64,000 nucleotides of DNA from the NCBI GenBank assembly GCA_051715425.1, contig JBPXJS010000041.1:1-64000 (forward strand), read 5' to 3'. A program made the translations under genes and the position numbers. Source of the stretch: JAJTFA01 sp051715425. GTDB taxonomy: Bacteria; Bacteroidota; Bacteroidia; UKL13-3. The notes beneath the pieces are model-generated. The model had not been told where the DNA came from, did no database searches, and saw nothing but the letters and a program-made list of their open reading frames with translations. Within the stretch, counting starts at the first letter, position 1. Each line of letters begins with the position of its first letter. This document shows positions 55,516-64,000 of this stretch, piece after piece.

Positions 55516-55552
55516 AAAAAAAGCCGGTGTTTTTATGAGCACCGGCTTTTTT
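55516..55552. terminator. Bidirectional terminator between phoH-type gene and barrel gene
   Basis: AAAAAAA, then GCCGGTG (55523-55529), loop, CACCGGC (55540-55546), TTTTTT. Symmetrical, so it can serve both convergent genes. Confidence 0.9.
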
Positions 55553-55573
55553 GTTGCCACTGATGAAAGTTTT

Positions 55574-56158
55574 TTATATCCCAAACGAAAACCCAAGACC
55601 TATAATAATTCCGCCTGGTTGTAAAAAACTCATCACTGATTTTGATTGATCTGTAAGTTGCAACCCTGATTTACTGGTATAGTTATTCTCACCACTCATA
55701 TTTATACTATAGCCCAGTTCCAGGTTAAACCGGCTTTTGTTGCCCACCTGCCAGTGTTTCATCCAGGTAAGGTTTAATACTGAAACCTGCTTAAAATCGA
55801 ATTTCTCTTTTACTTTTTGTTTAGTATTATTTACCAGTGCCTCTATTTCTACCTCTACATCTTTTCCTCCCGTTGCAGCAGAATAACTAACACCGAAGGC
55901 ACTTCCGGTTTTGCCATCCAGATAAAACCTGGCCCCTCCGGTTACCTTCCCCCCCCATGTTCCAAGACCTGCCGCACCAAAAAGAGAGATTTTTTCTGAA
56001 ACAAACTGTTCCAATCCAATTCCAGCCAAACCACAATTGTTATTTATACCTGTTCCCAATCCTAAAAAGGTTTGCTTGAGTTTAAAGTTATCCTGTGCCT
56101 GTGCTGAAAACAAAAAACCGGTGAGGGTTATTAACGATAAAAAGAAATGTTTTTTCAT
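55574..56158 (-). CDS. Small outer-membrane beta-barrel protein
   Basis: 194 residues. Signal peptide about 1-22 (FSAQAQ). Alternating hydrophobic strands, with FGAAGLGTWGGKVTGGARFYLDG and a closing IIIGLGFSFGI. No family recognised. Convergent with the PhoH gene. Confidence 0.75.
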   Translation of the reverse strand: MKKHFFLSLITLTGFLFSAQAQDNFKLKQTFLGLGTGINNNCGLAGIGLEQFVSEKISLFGAAGLGTWGGKVTGGARFYLDGKTGSAFGVSYSAATGGKDVEVEIEALVNNTKQKVKEKFDFKQVSVLNLTWMKHWQVGNKSRFNLELGYSINMSGENNYTSKSGLQLTDQSKSVMSFLQPGGIIIGLGFSFGI

Positions 56159-56229
56159 ATTGAATATTGATTTTGACGGGTATGATTTAGTAATAAAAAC
56201 AATGCCAAAGTATTGTTAAATAAATTTGA

Positions 56230-56259
56230 TTTGATAGTTTCTTTTTATTTCTAAGTTTG
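56230..56259 (+). promoter_or_regulatory. Promoter of the WD40 gene
   Basis: TTTG (56230-56233), an 18-bp spacer and TAAGTTTG (56252-56259), an exact -7 box, 28 bp before the ATG. Confidence 0.7.
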
Positions 56260-56286
56260 AAGACCCTTTATTAAACCAATGCCCCT

Positions 56287-57363
56287 ATGAGAAATTTTAT
56301 ACTGCTTCTTTTTCTTAGCCCTTTTTCAGCTTTCACCCAAAAAGTATTAGAGAATCCCATTACCATCTTGCCGGGTCATTCCAATGATGTGGATGTGATT
56401 TCGGTTTCTTCCAGGGGACAAATTGCTACAGGTTCATGGGATAAACAGATTAATATTTACAGCGATGATTCCTTATTTACACTGATAAAAACCATAGATG
56501 CCCACCTTGCTCCGGTTACCGCCATTAAGTATAGCAGGGATGGTGGGTTGCTGGCCAGCGGAGCCAATGATTATACCATTAAAGTGTGGGACTCTACTTA
56601 TAAGCTGTTCAGAATAATGGAGGGGCACAAAGGCAATATCAATACCCTCACTTTTGATAATACACGCAAATACCTCTTATCCGGGTCGGAAGACAGAACC
56701 ATCATCATGTGGGAAGTAAGTTCAGGAAAACAACTCAGGACCATAAATAATGGCAGTGCAGTGCATACCATCATTCAAAACCCGTCAGATCCGAGGCAAC
56801 TGATTGTGGCTGGGGCTGAACCTAAAATAAAGGTATTTAGCCTGCAAACCAGTCAGGTTGCCAAAACCTTTGATGGCCACACGGATATTGTAAATGCAAT
56901 AGATATCAACAGAGGTGGTTCGCTCATGATCAGCGGATCAAATGATAAAACTGCCCGTATCTGGGATCTCAAAACAGGTAAAGAAGTTAGAAAACTGGCT
57001 GTTGACTGCTGGAAAGTAACAGCGGTGGCTTTTACTGATGACGGGAATTATGCAGTAACCGGTTGTAATGACGGGAGCATAAAAATATGGGAAGTGGCTA
57101 CCGGAAAGCTGATGGTTTCTGTAGAGGGAAAGGGCAGTTATGTAAGAGACCTGGCTTTTAGCAAAAATACTTACCTGCTGCTGGCGGCCAATATGTTGCG
57201 TGAAGGAACAGACTTTGGGCTGCGGGTTTGGCAAAGTGGGCTTACTTCTCCTAAATTTTTACAGAAACAAACACCGGCCATGCCCGATAGTTCTAAAACC
57301 AAAACACCACCTGCACAACCTGCTGTACCTGTAAAACCTTCAAATGCAGCACCTAAGAAATAA
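56287..57363 (+). CDS. Exported WD40-repeat protein
   Basis: 358 residues. Signal peptide about 1-18. Seven WD40-like blades (GHSNDVDVISVSSRGQIATGSWDKQINIY, LASGANDYTIKVWD, LLSGSEDRTIIMWE, SGSNDKTARIWDL, TGCNDGSIKIWE and two weaker ones) form one propeller, probably in the periplasm. A Pro/Lys/Thr-rich tail (KTPPAQPAVPVKP) follows. It stands before the cytochrome oxidase operon but has its own promoter. Partner unknown. Confidence 0.85.
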   Translation: MRNFILLLFLSPFSAFTQKVLENPITILPGHSNDVDVISVSSRGQIATGSWDKQINIYSDDSLFTLIKTIDAHLAPVTAIKYSRDGGLLASGANDYTIKVWDSTYKLFRIMEGHKGNINTLTFDNTRKYLLSGSEDRTIIMWEVSSGKQLRTINNGSAVHTIIQNPSDPRQLIVAGAEPKIKVFSLQTSQVAKTFDGHTDIVNAIDINRGGSLMISGSNDKTARIWDLKTGKEVRKLAVDCWKVTAVAFTDDGNYAVTGCNDGSIKIWEVATGKLMVSVEGKGSYVRDLAFSKNTYLLLAANMLREGTDFGLRVWQSGLTSPKFLQKQTPAMPDSSKTKTPPAQPAVPVKPSNAAPKK

Positions 57364-57444
57364 GTTTAATTCCAATTCACAACACAAGCCCAATCAAAAA
57401 TTTGGAATGCTTCTAAATGGTGGAGAAAAAAATTCACTGTTTTA

Positions 57445-57473
57445 TTGAACTCCGATAAAAAAATATAGATTCG
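57445..57473 (+). promoter_or_regulatory. Promoter of the cytochrome oxidase operon
   Basis: TTG (57445-57447), an 18-bp spacer and TAGATTCG (57466-57473), one mismatch from TAnnTTTG. Start codon 42 bp downstream. Confidence 0.5.
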
Positions 57474-57514
57474 CAGGCTGGAAAAATTGATCAATTCTTT
57501 CAAAAACAAGTACA

Positions 57515-59005
57515 ATGAAAATTATTACCAACGTTTTACGCGCTGTTTTTCTTTTCGCCACCATCTTTTTCGTTTCTCCGGGCTTTGCCCAGTCAGCAGA
57601 TGAAGGCGCTCAATTATTCAACGCCAATTGCACCTCATGCCACGCCATTAATGACAAGGTTGTTGGGCCGGCATTAAAAGATGTTCACAAACGCAGAGAT
57701 GAAAAATGGCTGCTAAGCTGGATCAAAAATTCACAAAAAATGGTGAAAGCCGGTGATCCTGTGGCTGTTCAGGTTTACAAGGAAAACAATGAGGCATTAA
57801 TGACCTCATTCGATAACCTTACTGATAATCAGTTAAAATCCATCGTTGCTTATATCAAGGCTGAAAGTGAAAAACCAGCCACAGCTGCTGTTGCATCTGC
57901 TCCCGGTAGTTCAACATCCGTTTCTGCCGCACCTGCAGAAGTAAGCAGTTCTATGAGAGGACGTATCAACTGGTTGCTGATCATCATTTCTATCCTGTTA
58001 TTTATGGTGATTGCTCTTGTTCTCGATATCCTTGGCCTTGTTGGTCAGATACAGGGCAAGCCGGTAATAAACTGGAACAATATTAACTCCAAACTCCTCA
58101 TTGTTTTCTTAATAGTAGGATTGGCGGCTACAGCCTGGGAGTTCTCAGCACATACCAAACTTACCGTAAACAGCTATGATGGTGCCTCTGCACACAGTGC
58201 TGAATACGACAGTATGTTTAATATCACTTTCTACCTTACCCTGGTTGTTTTTGTTATTACACAAATACTTCTGTTCTGGTATGGTTATAAATATAAATAC
58301 AGCAGCAAAAGAAGAGGCTTATACTATCCTGATAACCACAAACTGGAGTTTATCTGGACCATTATCCCAGCCATCGTTCTTACTGTTCTGGTAATTCGTG
58401 GATTAAAAACCTGGAACGATATCATGTATCACAACGATGAAAAGGCACAGGTTATTGAAGTTTTTGGTTTCCAGTTTGGCTGGAACGCCCGCTACTCGGG
58501 TGCTGACAATACCCTTGGTAAACATGATTTCCGTGAAATTGGTAAAGTAAATGCCTTAGGTGTTGATCCAAAAGATCCACACTCACAGGATGATGTTGTA
58601 GCTAACGAGTTGCACCTGAAAGTTGGTCAGCCTATTATGCTGAAATTCCGCGCCAAAGATGTTATTCACTCGGCATATCTGCCACACTTCAGGGTTCAAA
58701 TGAATGTGGTTCCCGGATTGCCTACCCAGTTTGCATTTACGCCTACTATTACCACGGCCGAAATGCGCAACAAACTGAACGATCCGAAATTCGATTACGC
58801 TCTTCTTTGTAATAAAATTTGTGGAAGCGCCCACTACCGCATGAAAATGAAAGTGGTGGTTGACTCTCCTGCTGATTACGAAAAGTGGTTAAGCACACAG
58901 CCTAAACTGGTTCAAAACAGTGCACCTGCTGCCGACTCCACCACCACCAATGTTCAGGCTTCTGTTGTCACTGAAAAAAATGACAAAACCTTAGCCGTTA
59001 AATAA
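57515..59005 (+). CDS. coxB: Cytochrome c oxidase subunit II with N-terminal cytochrome c domain
   Basis: 496 residues. Signal peptide about 1-25. A mono-heme cytochrome c domain has CTSCH at 39-43 and a likely axial Met96 (LMTSF). An Ala/Ser-rich linker (about 120-145) follows, then four hydrophobic segments (about 153-172, 193-210, 235-256, 279-297). The CuA domain comes after these, with H385 (VIHS), C432, C436, H440 and M443 (CNKICGSAHYRM). The heme domain may pass electrons straight to CuA, as in caa3-type oxidases, although there it is at the C-terminus. First gene of the operon; ctaD follows 38 bp later. Confidence 0.93.
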   Translation: MKIITNVLRAVFLFATIFFVSPGFAQSADEGAQLFNANCTSCHAINDKVVGPALKDVHKRRDEKWLLSWIKNSQKMVKAGDPVAVQVYKENNEALMTSFDNLTDNQLKSIVAYIKAESEKPATAAVASAPGSSTSVSAAPAEVSSSMRGRINWLLIIISILLFMVIALVLDILGLVGQIQGKPVINWNNINSKLLIVFLIVGLAATAWEFSAHTKLTVNSYDGASAHSAEYDSMFNITFYLTLVVFVITQILLFWYGYKYKYSSKRRGLYYPDNHKLEFIWTIIPAIVLTVLVIRGLKTWNDIMYHNDEKAQVIEVFGFQFGWNARYSGADNTLGKHDFREIGKVNALGVDPKDPHSQDDVVANELHLKVGQPIMLKFRAKDVIHSAYLPHFRVQMNVVPGLPTQFAFTPTITTAEMRNKLNDPKFDYALLCNKICGSAHYRMKMKVVVDSPADYEKWLSTQPKLVQNSAPAADSTTTNVQASVVTEKNDKTLAVK

Positions 59006-59043
59006 TCCTTATCATTAAAGAAATAATATTATAAATCATAAAT

Positions 59044-60948
59044 ATGAGCAATACGCATTCACATCACGATGACCACAGCCATGACGCTCATCATGGTCAT
59101 CATCAGGAATCCTTCATTTCGAAGTATGTATTTAGCATGGATCATAAAATGATCGCTAAACAATTCCTGATCACGGGTATTATTATGGGTACAATCGGTA
59201 TGGCTATGTCGCTTATCTTCCGTTTGCAACTGGCTTACCCCGATATGAAATTTCCTTTTCTGGAAAGCATTATCGGCCATTGGGGAAAAGATGGAAAACT
59301 CGATCCTAATTTTTACCTATCCCTTATTACCATCCACGGAACAATCATGGTATTTTATGTGTTAACTGCCGGATTGAGCGGAACCTTCTCCAACTTACTC
59401 ATTCCACTTCAGGTAGGTGCAAGGGATATGGCTTCTCCTTTTATGAACATGTTGTCTTATTGGTTTTTCTTCCTTTCGTCTGCAGTTCTTATTGCTTCTT
59501 TGTTTGTAGAAACAGGCCCTGCTGCTGCCGGATGGACAGTTTACCCACCACTATCTGCCTTACCTAAAACCTTACCCGGATCCGGAGATGGAATGACGCT
59601 TTGGCTGGTAGCTATGATATTATTTATTGCTTCTGCGCTGTTAGGCGGTATTAACTATATCACTACCGTATTAAACATGCGCACAAAAGGAATGAAAATG
59701 ACCCGCATGCCATTAACCATCTGGGCGTTTTTAATTACTGCTGTATTGGGTCTGTTATCATTCCCTGTATTATTTGGTGGTTCTTTATTATTATTAATGG
59801 ACCGCAGCTTTGGTACTTCATTTTACCTGGCCGATATCCCTGCTGATCTTGCAGGTGGTATTGAAAGAACCGGTGGATCTCCAATTTTGTTCCAGCACTT
59901 ATTCTGGTTCTTAGGTCACCCTGAAGTATACATCATTTTATTACCTGCTTTGGGTATTACCTCAGAGGTAATTGCTACCAACTCACGTAAGCCAATCTTT
60001 GGTTACCGTGCCATGATCGGTTCTATCCTTGCCATCGGATTCCTTTCCTTTATCGTTTGGGGACACCATATGTTCCTTACCGGTATGAATCCTTTCCTTG
60101 GCTCCGTATTTATGTTGGGTACCCTAATTATTGCCGTACCTTCTGCTGTAAAAACATTTAACTACCTGGCCACTTTGTGGAAAGGTAACCTGCAGTTAAC
60201 TCCTGCCATGTTATTTGCCATTGGTCTCGTATCCTTCTTTATCTCCGGTGGATTAACAGGAATATATTTAGGAAATGCAGCACTTGACATTAACCTGCAT
60301 GATACCTACTTTGTGGTTGCTCACTTCCATCTGGTAATGGGTAGTGCAGCTATTTTTGGTATGATGAGTGGTATTTACCACTGGTTCCCAAAATTATTTG
60401 GAAAAATGATGAATGAAGGAATGGGTTATATGCACTTCTGGCTTACCTTCATTTCTGCTTATTGCGTATTTTTCCCAATGCACTTTATGGGACTGGCAGG
60501 CGTTCCTCGCAGGTATTATGCCAACACTGCATACGATCAGTTTAATGTATTTATTGATATGAACGAGTTTATTACCATAGCAGCCTTGCTTGGAGGTTTT
60601 GCTCAGTTAATATTCCTTTTCAATTTCTTCTATAGTATTTTAAAAGGCAAACGTGCCGTTCAAAACCCATGGAAATCAAACACCCTGGAGTGGACAGCAC
60701 CTATGAAACATATCCATGGCAACTGGCCGGGTGAAATTCCACATGTTTACCGTTGGTCTTATGACTACAGTAAACCAGGTGCACCTGATGATTTTATTCC
60801 TCAAAATGTTCCTGATGAAGGACAAGTGGATGAAATGCAGGAGCCTGATCCGGCAAAATTTGAACCCTCACGTAAAAGTGCACCGGCCTCTTCTCAGGAA
60901 GTGGTGATGTTCTCCGCACTTAAACGTTTGTTTGGTTTTGCCAGATAA
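59044..60948 (+). CDS. ctaD: Cytochrome c oxidase subunit I
   Basis: 634 residues. An unusually His-rich N-terminus (MSNTHSHHDDHSHDAHHGHH) precedes twelve or so membrane helices. Catalytic motifs are clear: GHPEVYIILLPALG (Cu-B His, cross-linked Tyr, and proton-channel Glu), the HH pair in WGHHMFLTGMNP, and HDTYFVVAHFHLVMG carrying heme ligands. These fit an A1-type aa3 oxidase. The heme a low-spin His is in TIHGTIMVFY. Confidence 0.96.
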   Translation: MSNTHSHHDDHSHDAHHGHHQESFISKYVFSMDHKMIAKQFLITGIIMGTIGMAMSLIFRLQLAYPDMKFPFLESIIGHWGKDGKLDPNFYLSLITIHGTIMVFYVLTAGLSGTFSNLLIPLQVGARDMASPFMNMLSYWFFFLSSAVLIASLFVETGPAAAGWTVYPPLSALPKTLPGSGDGMTLWLVAMILFIASALLGGINYITTVLNMRTKGMKMTRMPLTIWAFLITAVLGLLSFPVLFGGSLLLLMDRSFGTSFYLADIPADLAGGIERTGGSPILFQHLFWFLGHPEVYIILLPALGITSEVIATNSRKPIFGYRAMIGSILAIGFLSFIVWGHHMFLTGMNPFLGSVFMLGTLIIAVPSAVKTFNYLATLWKGNLQLTPAMLFAIGLVSFFISGGLTGIYLGNAALDINLHDTYFVVAHFHLVMGSAAIFGMMSGIYHWFPKLFGKMMNEGMGYMHFWLTFISAYCVFFPMHFMGLAGVPRRYYANTAYDQFNVFIDMNEFITIAALLGGFAQLIFLFNFFYSILKGKRAVQNPWKSNTLEWTAPMKHIHGNWPGEIPHVYRWSYDYSKPGAPDDFIPQNVPDEGQVDEMQEPDPAKFEPSRKSAPASSQEVVMFSALKRLFGFAR

Positions 60949-60955
60949 AAAGTAA

Positions 60956-61933
60956 ATGACAGAATTGTCAGACAGATCGGAAAGAAGATTCAGAAGATTC
61001 GGAATACTAACCATTGCTTCTGTTTTCTTTTTGATTTTTGTTGGAGGATTAGTAAGAAGCACCGGCTCAGGAATGGGTTGCCCCGACTGGCCTAAGTGTT
61101 TCGGACAGTGGGTACCACCATCCGATATTTCTGAACTTCCTGCTGATTATAAAGAAAGATTTCGCGTTGAAGGCCATGAAATAGCCGACTTTGACGTGTA
61201 TAAAACCTGGACCGAATATGTGAACCGGCTGATTGGTGTAACTACAGGTTTGTTTATTTTTCTTACCGTGTTCTTTGCCATACCGTACCTTAAAAAAGAT
61301 AAACATATCTTCTGGTTAAGTTTTGCTGCTTTTATTCTGGTTGGTTTTCAGGGCTGGATTGGTGCAAAAGTGGTTAGTTCAAACCTGGCTCATTGGATGG
61401 TAACCATTCATATGGTTATTGCACTGATTATAGTAGGTTTACTTATTTATACCATTACCCGCTCCCAGCAGTTTATCATCACCCAGCATACGCCCGACCG
61501 GATGATTAAACCATTAATGGTTATTATCTTAATCATGTCGGCCATCCAAACCATCAGCGGAACTCAGGTAAGAGAAAACGTTGATGCCGTGGCGCTGATC
61601 ATGGGAGAACAAAACAGAGCCCACTGGGTAAGTGCCCTGGGCGATATGTTTAAATTTCACCGCACCTTTTCTATGGTTAGTTTCATATTAACCATTGTGA
61701 TGTTAAAAAAGTGCCGCGATTCTTTTGAAAGGTCTTCACTGATATACCGCATTGCTTTATCAACTTTAATTTTGGTAGCGGTTCAGGTATTAAGTGGTAA
61801 GGTATTGGATAATTTAGGTTTCCCCGGATATGTGCAAAGCCTGCACCTGTTTGTTGGAAGCCTGATTGCAGGAGCACAACTGTTTATAACGATATTATTA
61901 TTTTCAAAAACTAAAATCCGGATAACGGATTAA
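60956..61933 (+). CDS. ctaA: Heme A synthase (COX15/CtaA family)
   Basis: 325 residues with eight membrane helices. GGLVRSTGSGMGCPDWPKCFG is the conserved loop motif, and later His-bearing helices (VNRLIGVTTG, HMVIALIIVG, FHRTFSMVSF, SLHLFVGSL) hold the likely heme ligands. It oxidises heme O to heme A for subunit I. Only 7 bp after ctaD and 4 bp before ctaB. Confidence 0.92.
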   Translation: MTELSDRSERRFRRFGILTIASVFFLIFVGGLVRSTGSGMGCPDWPKCFGQWVPPSDISELPADYKERFRVEGHEIADFDVYKTWTEYVNRLIGVTTGLFIFLTVFFAIPYLKKDKHIFWLSFAAFILVGFQGWIGAKVVSSNLAHWMVTIHMVIALIIVGLLIYTITRSQQFIITQHTPDRMIKPLMVIILIMSAIQTISGTQVRENVDAVALIMGEQNRAHWVSALGDMFKFHRTFSMVSFILTIVMLKKCRDSFERSSLIYRIALSTLILVAVQVLSGKVLDNLGFPGYVQSLHLFVGSLIAGAQLFITILLFSKTKIRITD

Positions 61934-61937
61934 ATAA

Positions 61938-62852
61938 ATGAGCGAGATTAATACCATAGCAGAAAACAATGAGCTGATAAGCAGAGCCTCTTCCATCAGG
62001 CAAAAGGCAACTGATTATAACCAGCTTATTAAAACACGGCTTACCTTTCTGGTGGTATTCTCTGCCGTTATTACTTATTTAACAGCTTCAAAAGGTGCTC
62101 ATATCAATTGGTTTGAGGTAATGATGTTGGCAATAGGCGGTACATTGGTGGTAGGTGCCTCCAACGGAATTAACCAGATTATTGAAAAAGATTTTGACAA
62201 ACTGATGGTGCGTACAGCCAACAGACCTGTTGCTACCAACAGAATGAGTGTAAACGAAGCTGCAATGGCCAGTATCCTTATGGGAGTTGCAGGTGTTGCT
62301 ATTATTGCTCTTTTCCTCAATCCTTTGTGTGCGTGGCTCTCCTTTGCATCACTTGTTTCATATGCATTTATCTATACCCCGCTAAAAAGAATTTCTCCTA
62401 TATCTGTTTTTGTTGGCGCATTTCCTGGTGCTTTCCCTCCTCTTTTAGGTTGGGTGGCTTACAGCGGAACCATTACCACCGAAGCCATCATTTTCTTTGG
62501 GGTTCAGTTTTTCTGGCAATTCCCTCACTTCTGGAGCATTGCATGGATTCTGGATGACGATTACAAACGTGCCGGATTTAAAATGTTACCGGTGTATGGC
62601 CGCAACAAGAAAAGTGCCTTTCAGGTGCTCATTTTTACACTAATGTTGCTTCCTATTGGTTTTTTGCCAACCATGGAAGGTTATACCGGCATGGCATCCG
62701 GTATTATAAGCATTGGTGCAGCACTGATGCTTACCTGGTACGCCATCAAATTGTATCGCAGTTGTGAAAATGCCGATGCAAAAAAACTGATGTTCGCATC
62801 CTTTATTTATTTACCACTGGTTCAGATTGCTTATTTAATTGATAAGATATGA
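61938..62852 (+). CDS. ctaB: Heme O synthase (protoheme IX farnesyltransferase)
   Basis: 304 residues, about nine membrane helices. The prenyl-diphosphate binding motif is NQIIEKDFDKLMVRTANRPV; a second acidic motif is WILDDDYKRAGFKMLPV. Farnesylates heme B to heme O ahead of CtaA. Overlaps the subunit III gene by 4 bp. Confidence 0.95.
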   Translation: MSEINTIAENNELISRASSIRQKATDYNQLIKTRLTFLVVFSAVITYLTASKGAHINWFEVMMLAIGGTLVVGASNGINQIIEKDFDKLMVRTANRPVATNRMSVNEAAMASILMGVAGVAIIALFLNPLCAWLSFASLVSYAFIYTPLKRISPISVFVGAFPGAFPPLLGWVAYSGTITTEAIIFFGVQFFWQFPHFWSIAWILDDDYKRAGFKMLPVYGRNKKSAFQVLIFTLMLLPIGFLPTMEGYTGMASGIISIGAALMLTWYAIKLYRSCENADAKKLMFASFIYLPLVQIAYLIDKI

Positions 62853-63436
62853 TTTCCCAAACAGTAAAACAGATGAAGCAACATAATGATCCTGAATATG
62901 TGATTAACCCGAAGAAATTTGTGTTATGGCTTCTTATTGTTGCCAGTGTAATGCTCTTTGCCGGATTTACCAGTGCCTATATTGTAAGGCAGGGTGAGGG
63001 CAACTGGAGGGTGTTTGAATTGCCTTCCCTGTTTACGGTGAATACCATCATTATTGCGGTAAGCTCCATTTTTATGCAATGGGCTTATATGGCTGCAAAA
63101 AAAGATGAATTAGGCCAGATCAAAATAGCACTTGCTATTACATTGGCTCTTGGCCTGGCATTTGTGGCCGGACAATGGTTTGCTTATAAGGAATTGGTAC
63201 AAAATAACGTATACCTTTCCGGCAATCCTTCCGAGTCTTTTGTTTATATCATTTCATTTATGCACCTGCTGCATATTGTTGGAGGAATTGTTTTTGTGCT
63301 GGTTACTTTTATTAAATCACTTCAACTAAACATTCATAAAAAGAATTTACTTACTATAAGTTTATGCAATACATACTGGCATTTTCTGGGTATACTGTGG
63401 ATTTACCTGTTTGTATTTTTTCAACTAAACCGATAA
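62849..63436 (+). CDS. Cytochrome c oxidase subunit III (first copy)
   Basis: 195 residues with five membrane segments. Conserved patterns include AGFTSAYIVRQGEGNW at the first helix, GQWFAYKELV, SFMHLLHIVGGIV and YWHFLGILWIYLFVFF. Tandem subunit III genes are usual in Bacteroidota oxidase operons. The next copy begins 22 bp after it. Confidence 0.92.
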   Translation: MISQTVKQMKQHNDPEYVINPKKFVLWLLIVASVMLFAGFTSAYIVRQGEGNWRVFELPSLFTVNTIIIAVSSIFMQWAYMAAKKDELGQIKIALAITLALGLAFVAGQWFAYKELVQNNVYLSGNPSESFVYIISFMHLLHIVGGIVFVLVTFIKSLQLNIHKKNLLTISLCNTYWHFLGILWIYLFVFFQLNR

Positions 63437-63458
63437 TAATAACAGAATAATAACTGCT

Positions 63459-64000
63459 ATGGCAAACACTACAACACTAACAACTGGCAAACAGAACATC
63501 TGGGGAGGCGGCAAATCTCCTTTCAGCGTTAGTTATGGTAAACTGATGATGTGGATTTTCCTCTTATCAGATGCATTTACCTTTTCTTCATTACTAACCG
63601 CATACGGATTTATCCGCTACAGTTTTCCTGCATCGCAGGCAAATGAAATTGTTAAACCTATGTCACATGTGTCTGATCATTTTGTGGAAGAAATGCAACA
63701 TGCAGGTTTATTCTCTACAGAACATTGGCCTTTGCCTGAATTGGTTTTTAACCATTTCCCCTTCATTCATGGCATTCACTTACCATTGTTCTTCGTAAGT
63801 TTAATGACGTTTATTCTCATTTTTAGTTCTGTAACCATGGTGCTTGCTGTAGAAGCAGGACACCGGATGGCCAAGAAAGAAGTAGCCAACTACATGGTTC
63901 TTACTATTATTGGTGGCGCTGCGTTCCTTGGTTGCCAGGCTTGGGAGTGGACACAGTTTATTACAGAAGGTGCATCACTGCATGGCAATCCGTTTGGCCC
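63459..64000 (+). CDS. Cytochrome c oxidase subunit III (second copy, partial)
   Basis: Open from ATG 63459 to the window edge (180 codons). Begins MANTTTLTTGKQNIWGGG, then helix 1 (KLMMWIFLLSDAFTFSSLLTAYGFI). An insertion with HFPFIHGIHLPLFFV follows, then the EAGHRMAKKEVANYM loop and AFLGCQAWEWTQFITEG. The C-terminal helices lie past 64000. Same family as the gene before it and presumably a functional pair. Confidence 0.92.
   Translation, partial: MANTTTLTTGKQNIWGGGKSPFSVSYGKLMMWIFLLSDAFTFSSLLTAYGFIRYSFPASQANEIVKPMSHVSDHFVEEMQHAGLFSTEHWPLPELVFNHFPFIHGIHLPLFFVSLMTFILIFSSVTMVLAVEAGHRMAKKEVANYMVLTIIGGAAFLGCQAWEWTQFITEGASLHGNPFG

Overview
The window is chromosomal DNA from a member of the Bacteroidota, possibly near the Chitinophagales or Sphingobacteriales; the order is a guess. 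The phylum call rests on several independent signs. Many proteins end in type IX secretion sorting domains (type A and CHU_C/type B). There are also a gldC gene, a GSCFA gene, DUF5723 and PKD-repeat proteins, and promoters of the Bacteroidota form TTTG-N18/19-TAnnTTTG. Codon and base use are moderate and fairly even. I see no prophage, transposase, CRISPR array, rRNA or tRNA. The first 15 bases are an Illumina adapter end, so base 1 is a contig end and not native sequence.

Layout. 16-4258 (minus): two neighbouring secreted proteins with DUF3494 (ice-binding-like) domains; the first also carries an array of immunoglobulin-like repeats and runs off the contig. 4553-8344 (minus): a cupin, a GH130 glycosidase/phosphorylase and a two-domain GT4 glycosyltransferase. 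A two-part operator-like motif is shared between the upstream regions of the second DUF3494 gene and the cupin gene. 8693-10469: PKD lipoprotein, rplU-rpmA with a near-consensus promoter, and a small unknown gene. 10462-17134: secreted EEP-family protein, flippase-like membrane protein, secreted heparinase II/III-type lyase and two envelope proteins. 17131-31540: a biotin carboxylase, a three-gene envelope operon, DUF423, a DnaQ-like exonuclease, a polyprenyl sugar transferase with a lipoprotein, a Gfo/Idh/MocA-like protein, pcm and others.

31619-41174 holds AIM24-like, YebC and gliding-type C-terminal-domain genes. It also holds an alaS with two unusual insertions, M23 peptidase, MerR, response regulator, gldC and DUF985 cupin genes. 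41255-46527 has a large outer-membrane receptor, then an islet in which a Bro-N/Fic gene lies between 23-bp direct repeats, then GSCFA. 46672-54035 has two Cys-bearing PKD-repeat T9SS proteins, followed by an ECF sigma factor, a membrane-anchored protein with an outer-membrane-barrel C-terminus, and a PKD lipoprotein; together these may be an envelope-sensing unit. 54167-57363 has PhoH, a small barrel and a periplasmic WD40 protein. 57515-64000 is a cytochrome c oxidase operon: subunit II with an N-terminal cytochrome c, subunit I, heme A synthase, heme O synthase and two subunit III genes, the last cut by the window end.

The main theme is the cell envelope and export: surface adhesins and enzymes secreted by the type IX system, glycan enzymes, envelope regulators, and aerobic respiration. 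The items most worth following up are the sigma/transenvelope-protein/lipoprotein unit with its adjacent PKD proteins, the repeat-flanked Fic islet with a tiny overlapping upstream ORF, the alaS insertions, and the shared two-part operator motif.
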